DNA of 64,000 bases from Helicoverpa zea (Eukaryota; Arthropoda; Insecta; Lepidoptera; Noctuidae): assembly GCF_022581195.2 (NCBI RefSeq), contig NC_061463.1, positions 8,060,001 to 8,124,000 on the forward strand. The letters are read 5' to 3'. Shown here one piece after another: positions 25,901 to 40,900 of this stretch (within the stretch, counting starts at the first letter, position 1; each line of letters starts with the position of its first letter). Below the pieces are notes generated by a model. It did no database searches and was not told the origin of the DNA. It was given only the letters and a program-made list of their open reading frames with translations. Position numbers and translations under genes: made by a program.

Positions 25901-28900
25901 CGTTTGGATTATAGAATGACGCTTGTCCCGCGCAAAAAGGGAAACGCTGTACTGACATTGAAATAAGATAATTATGCATAATACGGAATTGAGGACATAA
26001 TTAAACGTTGCTTTGTTTGTAAATTGTGTAATAGTCAATGTTTTTGTTGTCATTTTCAGTTAACTCCACCTTGACGTCGCCGTAACAGTTGCATACGTAA
26101 ATATACATTTTAATAACTGGAATTACATAGCATTAGGTACTTTTCAGCAGAACGATAGTTTTTCAGAAAAACTACTTATTACACAAAAGTTTTGCACTTT
26201 CAATATGCTATAGGTATGGTAACAACACATGAAGCTGAATTTTTGCGTGTTTTATAAACAGATTGGCTTACCATTTTAAAAGTTCGCTATTTACATAGAT
26301 GCATATAAAATCAGGTAAAAACAAACGACGCGACGATCGGATATTGGCAGCGCCCGTCGCACGCTGAGCCGTTTTTATGCAGGAATTAAAGTTTAAAAAG
26401 TGTCCTAGTTAAATATTCACGACTTTTAGCCTCGCAAAAACCAACATAGCTAAACTATATTGAATTTCGTGAAGCTTAGGGTATCAATCAATTCTCAGCT
26501 GGATGTCGCGAAAAAATTCATGCACAGTCACGTAAATTGCTGGCTTTATACTAGCCTATAACGGAACGTCGAATAAAGTTTAACAGTAAATATGAATAAA
26601 AACTACAATTTCATTTTATGCATACATAAAAACATGGCTATATCTGACACGATGCGATCCCCGTATGTTATGAAAAAGTGTAACAATGGAGCGGTCCCGC
26701 GTAACTAGACATATTGGTTATTACGTCGTTATTAAACTGACGGCCATAAATCAAAATGTCTTTTGTTGAAGTTTTTGCTGCATCTACTTATTTCTGAGGT
26801 CAAACAGAGTAGAAAATGCTTTCAGCTTGTATATCGACAATATTTGTATGATCGATTTTTGTTACGGGATTTCCGCGAAAATAGGACATGAAGAAACAGA
26901 CAATACTATACATGCATTGCGTTGTTGTTCTATTGTCGAAAATGTGATTCGATGACGGCATTGCTTATGTAGGCTTGGTTTCAAATCAATTAATTGTATC
27001 TAAAATATCGATGAAACTGAACGTTTTAACAATCACATTTGGGATTGTTACAATAAACTACAATACTAATTATATACTACAATTCGTAGTTTATTTCCGT
27101 GATTGTTCTATAAAGGTACCTACGTTAAAACGAATCGTTACGATGTAAAGGCACAATTCTACATTTTGGCATTTTTAACGCCTGGGTGTTAAAAATGTAG
27201 TACCGTGCCTTTTACTTAGTACAGATGTGTAATAACTGCCGTGGTATGATGTTTGCGCCTCCAGTGTAATTGCGCAGGCGTTCTCCTCCGGAAACAAAAC
27301 AAAAGACGATCGCGTTAATTCCATAGAAAGCTTAGAACCGAAGCGCTTTCTTGTCAGATTGCATGTTATGGACACCATACTGGGCTCTATGGATACTCCA
27401 TGATTACATATTGGGTAATAATTTAATTTGTGAGCTATCGATTCGCTGGGAAACGGTAATCTAGAGAAGGTGGGTGAATCAAACTTTCGTATTGTTCTCT
27501 AAGAGAATGGGCTGTTCGGTTTACTATTATTAAATGTTGTTATGTTCATCGTAGTGTATGTATGTTCGCAATAAAACCTTTGAACCTTTTACTCACAATC
27601 GCGTGTTGATAACTGTACATCCCACATTTATTGGCTGCATACATATTCAATATGATGCTGCAGATTCTTATCAAGAAAAAACACCAGCCTTTAATATGTT
27701 CAAATGAACGATGAAAGTTATTAGCTTTATCTTCCGTATTTAGATAAGCTCAAATAAATATTGGAAAAGATAAGAGAAAAGAACACGCAAAAACCTTTTA
27801 GCCGAGGACTTAAAAGGAAAAGTTTCACCTGTTGAAGTTTGTTAACAGTATTGCAAAGAAGTCCCGGGGGTCATTAGTATACCTAAGACTATAAAAAAGG
27901 CAGGAAGAGTTGACGCAACATTAACGGTCGTTGCAAGGAGAAAATTCTGCTTTTTCCAACCAGTATCACTACTTAGAAGAATCTAGACAACTTGATACGA
28001 CACTTCCTAATTTGGCCCACGTATGAAGTTACATTCAAAACCAGATCGTTACGTGCATTAAACGGCATATGAGGCATTTAAATCGCAGACTTTATCGATG
28101 GAGAAAGTTGCGTGAGGACGATACAATCGATACACAAATCATAGTGACATCGATCCAATTTGCATTTTATATTCGATTCAAGAAAAATATCGAAAGTCTT
28201 ATAACAATGCGTACATTTACCATATGTGTGAAATAATGCTTATTTATTAAAACAGTGGGAATATTTTGTAGTTTCTATGGCTACATGCGAGTATGGTTTG
28301 CCTACTTTCATTGACCTTTGTCACAATACACCGCGGCACATGATCACAATGGGTACGCTTATTAAAACGCTGGTTATTGTGAATGTTATGTCGTAAATTT
28401 GCGGTGTCGTTTGTAATGTCCACCAATGATTTGCATTATGTTTTCACCATCATAATACGAAATATATTGCGGTAGTAATAACTGTGAAATTTGTCAGTTT
28501 TATCATAACAATAAGCCATTAACTGTGAACAGAAGTGTTTGTCATTACAATAGACGTAGGTCTAGATCGTAGCTTGCCGTGCCTTCAAATGGCAATATTG
28601 CATATTCAGCCTATAGGGTCTTACCCATCAAATCCTTTATGCATAGACTTGTTTCAGGAATATCATTAAATTAATTATGTTTAATATAGGTGTACCTAAT
28701 GTTCAATGCATGAATTTTGTTTCCACAGAACAGTAAGGTCGTAAGTTCAAAGTCCGCTACCATATTTGGTAGGAAACCACCACTTAGCGTAGTTAGGTCT
28801 TCGGAAAAGGCCAATAAATCGAGCAACCATTTCTTATAGGGAGATAGTAAATAGTACCATTTGAGCAAGGTCATTGACACGCAGGCCGCCTCTAAACTCT

Positions 28901-31900
28901 CGCCCGGGGTCCCGGAAGGTTTGTCGTGACTCCTTTATCGTCCCGGCGCGGTACCATTGTGTCAGGCCGACCTCAGGCCAACCCGTACATGGTCAGTGTA
29001 CAGCGCCCAGTGTATTACGCCATTAACGTAACACAAACTAGCTCTGCACTTTGGATGCGTTCCTGAATATGAATGGAGTGGAATGAGCTTTTTGATTTAG
29101 TAGCTGCTTGTTAGATGTAGAGATACACTGCAGCGTGTTGAGAAAATTAATCTTCAAGAAAATGAAGCACGTTACCCCTTAATTGCATTTTAAATGAAAG
29201 TGTTCTTTTTGATTTAAAGATGAGGAAGAAAATGTTTTCATTGTCATTACGTAGGATTTCAACGAGCCTTTCAAAACCTACACAACATGGATATCTTTAT
29301 AGTTCTTCATTCAGTCACACCCTAATAGATGCGTTCGAATTCGCCCACTTTCGACTCGTAACAGCATGGATCTAGTTACGTAATCCACTTTCCTTGACTA
29401 ATTTATTTGGATTACAAACAATTTAGTTTGCGTAACTGTGGCATTTTTCCAATTCCCTTTGTTTTCGCGTTATAGCCTATAAATTGTACTGTTATGCAAT
29501 TTTGTATCGGGAGATTGGCCGGCAGATTCTAATAGCATATTTTCCTATAAATAAATCTATCTTCGTTCCCCTAGCCAAGATTGTTTTGGCAATTTTGGAG
29601 TTTTGATTAAATTTATTACCTTTATTAGGCTATAAATATTGTTATGTGGGACTGCACCGTGATCATCAAAACGTAATTTAGAAAAACTATACCTAGCAGG
29701 ATACTAAAATAGCATTGCATTTAGATCTTAGTTGAAGTTAGGTAATTCATTTAACTTTGACGTCTATAATTCATTTACTCTTGGCGTACAAGGTTCCTTA
29801 GACAGTTGAACTGCACTCCTGCCTCAAGTAAACCGGCCACAATTTCTGAAGTCTGTGCCTACATAAATCAAAGTCAAGCCATTTCAGCATGGCCGAGTAA
29901 TAAATAAACATCCAAATACATTACTGTCCCGCAGCATTAGCAAGATATGTGTATTTCAGTTGTAGGCACTAAGTCCCGTTCCTGAGATCTAAGCGATTGG
30001 ATGGCGATTCAAAGAGACGATAAAGTGTTCACGATTCAGTAGACGTTTGTAAAATTAGCGCACGAAACTGTTACACGAGCGATTTACTGAGCAATAAATT
30101 AATACAATCGTTGTTCCCATGCGCTGTTTTACTTTACCTTAGGTAACTTATAGTTTACCTTCCCTGGAATTTGTAGTTGTACGGTACATCCCGGCGCGGG
30201 TCACGCCTCTAAATGTCATTACCGTGGAACAGTCCCATGAAATCTCATCGTAAAGCGCTTCACTTTGCATAAGCACGTGTTGTCGACGCCGGCGACGATT
30301 CCCGGAACGTTTGTGATCTCTGCCGTGCGTTTGCAGCTTTGTTCAAGGCATAATGGCATTCCTGTTAAGTCGCAATTGATGGTTGTCAAGTGTAAAGTTG
30401 CGAAAGTTCAAGATGTTATCAAGCAACTAAATATCATTTTCCCTGATAAAATCTGTGTTGTGGTAGTTAAGTTGTCAAACATTTTTGTGGGGATTTTATC
30501 TCGAGTAATATATCATTCGGTTCGTGCCTCGCAGGACGTGTTGAGCCGTCTTCCCGTTCCTTTCTTCCGACTCGTGAAGATCAACATCCCACGTGTCAAT
30601 CCTATGAGAGCAGTATATCTAGTGAGGTTGCGGAGGTCAAACGGTAGATGCTTCTTGAATACTGATGACTAAAATAGGTATGGTTAATAAAGAGAGAGGG
30701 AGTTGACCTCAGCGTAAGATTACCTGTAATTTTTGTACGATGTGGCATTAAGTAAGAAGTATAGGTACATACGATTAAAAGCTAAATTGTAAAGACGAAT
30801 GACATAAAAGCTTGTCTTTTTATTAAAAAAAAAAAACATAAGAACTAGAAAAAAAAATATCTTTCTCGCCTCCATAGCTTCTTCGATGCGAATCGCAATT
30901 CACGATTGACTTAAGCAAGGCTGACCTTTGGAGCGGCTAGGAAAACAAGAGCGACCAGGCGTGAACGATAATCATCTTTTATTAAAAGCTTTTGGTCAAG
31001 AAGAAAACTAATACAAATGCACTTTAGTTTTTCTTTAAAATCCGGTATTGGTTTGTGAAATACAGGTATCCATTAAAACTACAGTGATTAATTATAGGAA
31101 GGGATAAAAGTGGATGATAATAACCTACTATCGATTGTAAATATATGTATGTACCTAGTGTTTTCGATATTAAGTTGATAATGACTTGATCACATGTAGG
31201 AAACAATTATCCACTTTACTGAACAATATGTAAAATACTTTCTTATCCACGCACGCGCAGTGCAATCTACTGAAAGAGCTTGTATAGCTGTAACTTTAGT
31301 GTAAAATACCTTTCTACCAATTAAAACGTCTTACACGAACATAGATAATAGAAGAGATAGTCGGCATGAGGTACTGAGACATTGGTATTCTACACAGTCG
31401 TTTGTTAGCCCAGAGTCCCATCGCTGGGCTAGATCGACGCCAGTGGGCTCTGTACCTCGTTAGCTGTGACCGTGTATCGGCTAACCTATCTAACCCTAGC
31501 TTTATACCAGTGTTGCATGTCCTTATGGCGCTTCATTTGACTCCCATGGAAATATGACAGTATATTGTTGCTATGAGTACAGTTACAATACGTTAAGTAG
31601 GTAAAGAGGGACTTGCTAGTCAAATGTGTGGTTAAATTATATTGAAGTTGAACAATAACGTTTCTAAAATTATTGGAAATTGTTTGACAAGATGCTGTTG
31701 CTGTTATCATTCATAAAATAAACATCAATTTTGTTCGTAATTTTATTATAAGTAAAAAATAAAAGCTCCTTTTATTTTATTTTTGACTGAGTGGGACAAC
31801 GTGATACGTTTAGAAGGTCAACTAGGTGTATTTAGCTGCCAGTATTCATGCTTATGCCATTATCATTTATCGTACTTTTGGAGGGCCGAAATATGGTGAA

Positions 31901-34900
31901 TATTACAAGACGAAATATGGTGAATAGATCTTCAAGTGCCTCACATGTGTAGATATTATATCATTACATTACGTGAGTTCATGATGTAATTTTCCTAGTT
32001 AGCCGTCCACCGTATGTCGCCGTCATCCGAATATCGGGGCCCATTATATACTCGTTACTTTAATGTGTTCTTAAGACGTCGCAAAAAATGTTTCCTTAGT
32101 ACTCTGAAACAGTTTTTGTTGAACTCTATTGTATTTGCCGTGACTGACAAGAAAAAATATGCAATTTGATCATTACCTAAGTACGTGTGTTTTTCGTCAG
32201 CCAAGCTTGCTAAGGTCATTGTTAACTACGGTTCAGTGATATGTAGCGTTTTTGAACTTTACGTCCAAGATGAAGATTCTGTGTTCAGATTTGTAGCTCG
32301 GAGATCTGTACAAATAAAAAGCTTATTTTTACTTAATTGACACAATTACATGGATGGTATATATGAGGGATGTATTAGGAAAATGTAAAACAAACGACAT
32401 ATTTCTTTTATCTTTGTGAAGTGAAGACATTAGTTCCTCTTCCAAAAATAAATAAACCATTACATACAGTTACGGTTATTAACATGCAATCTTCAAAAAC
32501 ATACCATAAAAAATACTCTGTTTAGACCGCAGCATAATTTCAGTTATAATATTCGGTAATGATGATGTATATTACGGATGACTACGTTCTGCTTATGTAA
32601 TTAGTTCCTGTATTAATTACGCATGTATGTCATATCAATTAAAACGACTCGTGCCTATTCATCAATTTTTGTGTACAAACATGTTGTAAACTGCTATTGT
32701 GAGTGCACTTTATTTCATTTGGTGGTTTTTGACATTGTAATCAAAATTGTATACGACAAATAATCTAAACTATTCATCATCCTCTGAGCCTTTTCCCAAA
32801 CTATATTGGGGTCGGCTTCCAGTCTAACCGGATTCAGCTGAGTACCAGTGCTTTACAAGAAGCGACTGCCTATCTGACCTCCTCAACCCAGTTACCCGGG
32901 CAACCCGATACCCCTTGATTAGACTGGTGTCAGACTTACTGGCTTCAGACTACCCGTAACGACTGCCAAGGATGTTCAATGACAGCCGGGACCTACAGTT
33001 TAACGTGCCATCCGAAACACAGTCATTGGTGTCTAAGATATACTTAGAAAGTACATACAAACTTAGAAAAGTTGCATTGGTACTTGCCTGATCTGGAATC
33101 GAACCCGCGCCCTCATACTCGAGAAATAATATAAATAATCTAAACTATTACGATATTGATTTGTAGAACCAAATTCTAACAAACTAAGGTGATAGACCCA
33201 AGAAGAAGTATAAGATGAAGAAGATCTATATGCTCAAAAAAGTCTCAAACCAAACAGCACTGCTAAGTGCTTACCACGCATATGTAGGATCCACTCTATC
33301 TTATGGAGTACTTTATTGGGGATACTCTACTGATAGAGAGACACTATTAAATTATTAACACTTCCTTCTCTCTACATATGCGAGGCCTCCATTTTAGTAA
33401 AATCTAACATCAGTTCATATGTCACATTAAAAAGTAGTAGACTTCATAATACATTATCCAATAAGACACACCGCACTGCAGTATACGGTAACAGTATTTT
33501 TTGTATGAGGATCAAAATATACAATAAAGTTCCCACAGAAATTAAGAGCCTAAAATCTGTTACCATATATAAAAGGAAACTCAAAGATTTTCTCATTCAA
33601 AAAGCCTATTACTCTGTAAAAGAGTTTCTCGAAGAAAAATAATAATATAATGAGAAATGAATGTGATATAAATAATATGATATGTTCAACTAGATTATAA
33701 GACTAGAAATAAAGATATATATACATATATAGTATGATCTCACTAAATTTAGTTCTGTAATAGTAATTAGTTTTATTTATAAGTAGTAACATAGGAACCT
33801 AATGTTAATGTATATATATATATGATAATAAATTGCAATGCCTTAACGGGCAACTAAGTCCTAAGTACGTACCTAGTTATAAGATCCTTTTATACCACTT
33901 AGTTCGCAATAAAGATTTTGAATTAGAATTTGAATAAGTCATCTATGTAATCTTTGATTTAATTGAAGAAGAGCAAACAAAAAAAGATAAAAAAGGAATA
34001 GGAAACACTTGTCATCTCGCGAAAAAGAAAATAGACTGCACCTATTTGCCATACTATTTCCATTTAAGCAGTCTTGCTGTGTAGATTAAATTCCATGATG
34101 TATTTATTGGTCTGTTCCAGTACAACTGGTCTCACGCCTCCTTTTAAAAATATTTTAAAATGTTCACTAGTTTACTTACGTGCTTTAAAATGCGCATAAT
34201 TGCAATCCCGTAACCGTTCAGTGGGAAACCTCTCATGAAGAAAAAGTTTCGACTTCGCGCCATATTTTTCCATTGTTAAGAGCAATTTATATTCCAATTC
34301 AGTCAATAATGTTATTGATGGTAATGGCTTGGGCAAATGAAAGTCCTCTAACGTGGGAAACGTGTTCAAAATATTATTGTTTAAAAATAAATTGCTAATG
34401 GAAATAAAATAGGATGGGTACCTAACCGTAAAAAATATTGTAAAAGAAACCCTATCCTGTATTTTTTAAAGTTATAATATATAGACATGATAGAAATCTA
34501 CTTTTTAATTCTATTTTTAAAACGTTTCCTTCAGTGGATAGATAAACTAACTTCGAGTTTTGAAAATTCGAGACAAGTCTGTTTGTCGGCTATTCAGTTC
34601 CAGTTCAGAGAATAAGCATGGATCTATATAAAAGGGATTGTTTAGTACAATCGTAGTCTAAGATTAACGGTTAAAATAAGAAGACGACTATTTCTTGAAT
34701 TGTAACAACTTAAAATTAAATACTTTTATTAATTAGTATTCGTTAGAGTTTAAAAAAGTTGTCAGTCATTTATCAATGTATGATTAGTATATTAGGTCAT
34801 TGTTTTTACAACCGCACTTGTCATAGCAACGATGTCTGATACAAATAGGTGCCTACACGCAATTAATACCGACGATAGAACTCATTTATAAAATACTTTA

Positions 34901-37900
34901 CGAGCCGTTTGTGTCCCGTAATTGTGTCGCAACGAAGTAGGTATTATACAATGTGCAATCATATTTGTAAATAGAGAATAAAACAAAGAATTGATTGTAT
35001 AGTTGTGTTGTCTATTAGCAAATCTATGAGTTAATGTTGCGGTGGGAACACGCAAACAATAATCTTGAACTTGGTTGCATAAATAATGGCTGTCGCGGAT
35101 AATTCGATCCTAGATGCGAATCTCGATGCGCCGGCGGCATCTAGTCGTGTATGCTGCGTTTGCGCACGTGCGTATAAAGCGCTGTTGGCTTACGTATGTT
35201 TGGCACGCTATTTATTTAGAACCAATTACAATTCAATAATTTATATGGGTTCATGTCTAAATTGGGTGTTGTATTCACATTGTGACGTACGTTTTTATAA
35301 GATTTTTGCGCAGTGTTGTTGCTTTTTCATCATAATTTGATTTGTTAAAATGTTTAGTGTTTCAAAAACAAAGCAGTTTACAAATAGCAAGATAATCCCA
35401 AAACAAATCAATAGATAATCGAATATCTGCAATACTAGGTACAAACAAGCATTCATTACAATATCCCTTTTTCCCAGAAATATACAAAGCTTATCTCATT
35501 CATACTGTGAGGTCTCATCTATGAAACGATTGCAAGGGATTGAGGCCGGCGTCAGTTGTCTGGAGTCAAAACATCTAGATGTCTGGATCTGTATGGAGTA
35601 CCCTTGAGGGTTGCCGGCACTAGTTTAATGTAAGCGAACAAAGACTGAGGCCTCCTGTCGGTACTCGATATCGTCCTAATAGTCTACAGTCTACACAATG
35701 GGCCATGTTGGACAATCAACGGTTCCCATCGCGGGCTTTTGTGGACGGAGGCTGTCAGCTTTGTTTGTGATTTCTCATCAACGTAACTATTTAAAGCGAA
35801 TATAGCTACTATTACATAAAATACCTGTAATAGCTGATGCAAAAAAAAAATGAAAGCCAGTTTAAATGTTACGGTATTTTTATAAATTGTGGAAAATGAA
35901 AAAAAATATCCACAATTCTAAAAATGTTATACAATTACAATGGCACTTAAATGGCACGTAAACAAATGAGAACTTCATGAATCCACTTCTGCTGTTAACA
36001 ACATTTGAACATCTGAAAGGATCGTACAAAAATACGGCACATGAGTTTCTCCTCATGCTTACTAGTAGATTTATCCAAGTACGATTTCCTGGGCTGTAGA
36101 AACATTCTTCTAAATCCATTAACATTACACTATCTTAATCACTAATTAGAAAAAACGATCCTTTCAAACATTAATGAAGTCAATGAAACACCAGCTAGAG
36201 TTGCCAGCTTTAATTATAAAATTGAAAAAAAAAACTAGTTGCAGTCACATATCCTGTAGACCCGATTGATGTTAACGATGTACCTGATAGTACTGTCAAG
36301 CATTTTATCTATTTAATATCATAGAGTCTAAGTGTGTCTGTGTGTAATGGAGATGCACTCACTAATGTAGTTATTCAAGATAGAGTTGTAGGAGATGGGA
36401 GGTAAAATATACATGTTATCGTGTAGGGCTACAAAAAAGCAGTTGATACTTTAGATAAAAATAGCTTATACAGGGTATCACTCGAAGAATGGATCAAATT
36501 GAATAGATGCATGGACAGAGTAATATTATAGAAAAATACATAAACAAAGTAATATATTGATGACCCGTAAAATTTACCGGCATTCTGAAGTCAAAAAGTT
36601 GAAAAAAGTATGCATGCATGCACCCATTTCATTTGACTCATACTTCGATTCTCCTATCAACAGAATGTTGCTTTATTCCTATATTTCCTGACCTATTTTC
36701 ATTGCCAGTGTTTGATAACGGGCATAGCCGCAGTCACAAGCTAGTGCTATATAAACGATCGGAAAAACGGTATTCTTCTTATTACGATTATTATCTAAGG
36801 AATCCGCATAATATTTTATGTTGGATTTCCTTTTGTGCTTTAGGATATTCAGCTTACCTTGATCTTGAAGTAGAAAATTTGTAATGTTTAATGAAAATAG
36901 GTAAGAGAAATAGACTATTTGATATTCTTCCAATTCCGTAGTTTTCACTCTGAGACAACCCTATACGATCTAATTAAAATGAAAAAGTCATTTTGTTTAC
37001 GTTATTTCCAGTGTTTATAGTTAAGAACTCGTAAGTTACGTACTTGAGTACAAATTAAGTAATAAAAAATTACATGATTTGGATCAAAATATTTAATACA
37101 TCTTTACAACAGCAATTATTAGAAAAGTTAGTAGCCATATAGATAATATAGATAAAACTTACAAATTACCCCATTTCCTAACAGCCGGTAAAAGAATATT
37201 ATTAGTAAGTATAGGTTCTAGTCAGGGATATTGCTATATTACCCGGATAATAAAATGTGTGTTGATTGCCGACAAACGCAGTAATAAAACATTTAAAATA
37301 AAATAAATTATATGTCTCTGCAGCACTGACTAGGTATAATTGAGATAATGATCTCTTAAATAATCTTTTTCGTGATCTCGTAATCCCTAGACTGGTATTT
37401 CGTAAAATAGTCAATAGTTAATTCCATGCGATATCTAACAGTTGGCCATTCGGCTTAAAAATCGACTTCTAACGCATCGAAAAATCGACTTCTAACGCAA
37501 CTTATGCTTATCAATTATATCAGTACAAATAGATTGTATCACCATAGCAAAAACAACTTAAGGTAATTTTTCTGTTACGTACAAAAATAGTCCTTTTATT
37601 TGAAGCAAAGGAAGCATTAAGTTTGGTAAATCTTTAGTCACTGATTTTTATTAAACGACCAGACCAGACCACATAAACCTTTTAGCACAATGATTACTCT
37701 TCAAATAAGCAGAGCATGTAATAAATGGTGAAGATGATTTAATTACATACATTAAGTTAGCAAATACGCATCATCACACATTAACCACCGATTATGTGGT
37801 AAATCACAGAAGAAAAATTCCAATTTTATATAGTTTTTTGGTTTCATCACCCCAGGCTAAAAAGAGCAGTGATTTATTCATAGTCCAGATTATAACTGTT

Positions 37901-40900
37901 GGCGTTCCACAGACTATCATTAAGCTTCAAATAAATGTTATTAGAATCATCACGCAATGGTATTAATATCAATTTTTCGCAAATCATTAAGTAAGCTACA
38001 CATATATTAATCTTTGCAAGCTCTCAATAAATCATGCTAGATCTAATTTTGATCGATGAACCGGTGAGTGGTCTGATGAAAGTCTGTAACTGTTGTAGTC
38101 AGATATTTTAGAGCATCGTGAAAATTAGGGATGCACTAATGGCATAATGATTTGCAAGTTCATGTTTTTTGTTTGTTATTTTCGTTGGGTAATGGCTGGA
38201 GTGCGGGTTGATTGGTGCTATCGTAGTATCGTCATTACTTCGCGATCTTCGTTTAGGTATCAATTTTCGTGTCAATCGTGAGTCGTGCATGCTCATTGGG
38301 GTCACAAGTCGTGACGTCACTGCTCCCGACTCCGGATGTGCTCCGCTACACTTGATTCGTTTTTCTTTCTTCAATATCATTATTGCTCACATTATCAAAG
38401 AAGCCGTGTTATTTATTTTCTTAGTTGCCGTTATTATTTGGAATGAAGACGTAGTTTTTATGAATCCATCAGGCACAGCCTATTAGTATGGTTCACGCTT
38501 TAATGGTAACCAAATGGTTTTTGTTCTATTTCTTATTGTTGGTTTTTCTTTAGATAATAAAGTGATTTGGCATTAACTGAGGACCATATAAAGTGTAGTG
38601 TGTCAATAAAAAATGTGTATAAGTTTTCTCATCGTTCGTTTCGTTCGTTCGTTCGCTCACGAAACGAACGAAAGTTACAGCATACCAAAAATCAGAACAG
38701 CTGCACGGGCAGATTCAGCCCTCAAAAAAGCTTATGAAATGTAAGGTGCATTTCTTTAATGCATCTTTATTTTTATCATTTCCTTTCCCCGGCTCTGACA
38801 CATTAACGCTTATCAACCATTGTTAAGCAGACAATACTTGTGAACTCCACAATCAGCTAACGGTCCGTAGCTTATCATTACCAATCTTAACATACTGTAA
38901 CAATTTTTCGCTAACCTCGAATGTCTCAGACGTACTTTTATGGGCACAAGTAAACAAAAGGCTATTAAGCTGATCATTCGCTTTTGTTCCGTAGAAAGTT
39001 GTTAGATCTCACACCTCGTCTCATTTTCATAATGTACGTCTTTAATTACCAGTAATTACTTATAATATGTTACTGTGCTAAGTGGTCTCGCTCATTCGTT
39101 CTATAGCATTCTACTATCCCAGATCCAATGCGAGCTAAAGATACCTAATCGATCATGAAGGTTTTAACCTAGACTTTCCACAAGTTTTGCTTTATTACAA
39201 TTTCAAATTGCAAGTATGTACTTCAAAAAAAACATCAATCATGAATACAGATAAAACATCGAAAGCCATAAATGGGGATGCAGAATGAAAGTTACCGGAT
39301 AAGAAATCAATTAGAATCCATATCAGTTTTATTTTAATTAAAAGGATGCGATTTGTTTTTATTCAGTGCGCTAACTTTAAATGTGCAACAATTTAAATAG
39401 GTGGTAATGTTTTGAAAAAAAGTCTCATGGCGTCTCCGAATGTTTTTCGAATCGTTTTTTATTAAGCTCCTTGCAGGTGGTCCCGACCACAGTGATTGCA
39501 GACGAAAGGTCCAAATAAAAATAGAATGTGTAGCTTGACAAATTGTGTCCGAGGAAATTGCTGTGGAGATATCATTATGTACAAAAAAATATAGTTTATT
39601 TTAGGTACTATAAAATCTTCGTCACTTTTATTAAAAATCATTCACAAAACAGAGAAATAACTAATTAGCAAGAGTTTAGATAATGATGGATTAAGTTCCC
39701 TTGAGATTTTGTGCTGCTTTGCCAATTGCTAGATATAATATGTTCTCACAATTGTTATGATACTGCTGCAAAAACATCTTACCAAACTCTAACACTTTTC
39801 ACAGATTACCGAAAAAAGAGCGTCAATATCAGGAACTTGAATCCAACTTGTGCGCGTGACAATAAAATGGTGACATATCATAAAATATATATCATGGCTA
39901 CACATTAACCCCGAAAGCAATGACAAGAAAGTCATACAGTTATGTTATACACACAATGGTGGCGTATTACCGATTTGTGAAAGACAATTTCCATCTGTTG
40001 GGTCGTGCGAAGGAAATGTAATCTAGTGTATTACTGTCGCACTATCTAACAGGAACACTTTATTGTAGTTCTGTTCTCAAAGAGGTTCGATATGCTTTGG
40101 ATAAAGCGATATCGGTGAAGAGTAATGTGATTTATAGGCTTTTTAGATGGTGGAAAATACAGAGTGCCTTTCTATTGTCTGCCTCAGTTAATGAATTTAA
40201 ATATTCGTATTATAAATATTTTTAATTAATATTTAAAAAAAAAATTTCGTTATACAAATGTTCTTTTTTTAAACCTCTTTTCTCACGCGGCATAAAAAGT
40301 TTGCTAACTCAAAAAGTTTGTGGCTTTGCGAACGTTTTTACCAAGATTATTCGTGAATAGGTAGCACGGGGTATTTTTTACTCTCTGAAAACATTTGCAA
40401 AGTTCCACGGACTTACTTAGTTAATACGCAACCGGTAATTTTATTTCGTCCGATTAGTTCTAGAGTCATCAGCCGCAGTTCGCGCAAACTACTAATATAA
40501 TTGTACGTAATGGAAATTATAAAAGATGTAAATTATGTGTTAGCGTCCATTCCATTTGTGGCTGTTTTTGCTGCGGGTAATAAAAGCGTATACATTAAGG
40601 AATTTAAAAGAACATTTCTGTGTTTAACTGAGAAATAAATTGTGAAAACGACGTGCTCTAAAGTTACCTATAAATTAAAGTCAGTTTGTGGATTAACATT
40701 GGTTATTTTGCCTTCAGTGACTATTCCCAATGAGCTTTCTTTAAAATCTTATCTCGTCCAATCTCGGATTGCACGTTTCTCTGTGTTGTTTTATGCTGTA
40801 TCTCACAAAACCATGGAGGTATTTATGGTTTGTTGCTAGTTTGCAGTTTTGTTCTATTGTATTTAACACGCTAATTATTCTTTATGTTGTATGTATGTAT

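Noticed and set aside
30265..30672. 135-codon open frame in the long intron
   Set aside because: No recognisable domain, no splice partner, chance-like composition; the longest of many spurious intronic frames.
35086..35340. 84-codon frame beginning MAVADNSILDANLDAPAASS
   Set aside because: Start context is fair and the first part GC-rich, but the second half is low-complexity and nothing matches; mentioned only as an island.
36014..36166. TGAAAGGATCGT with an inverted copy 130 bp away, as a possible MITE
   Set aside because: Only 12 bases match, no target duplication, no second copy in the window.
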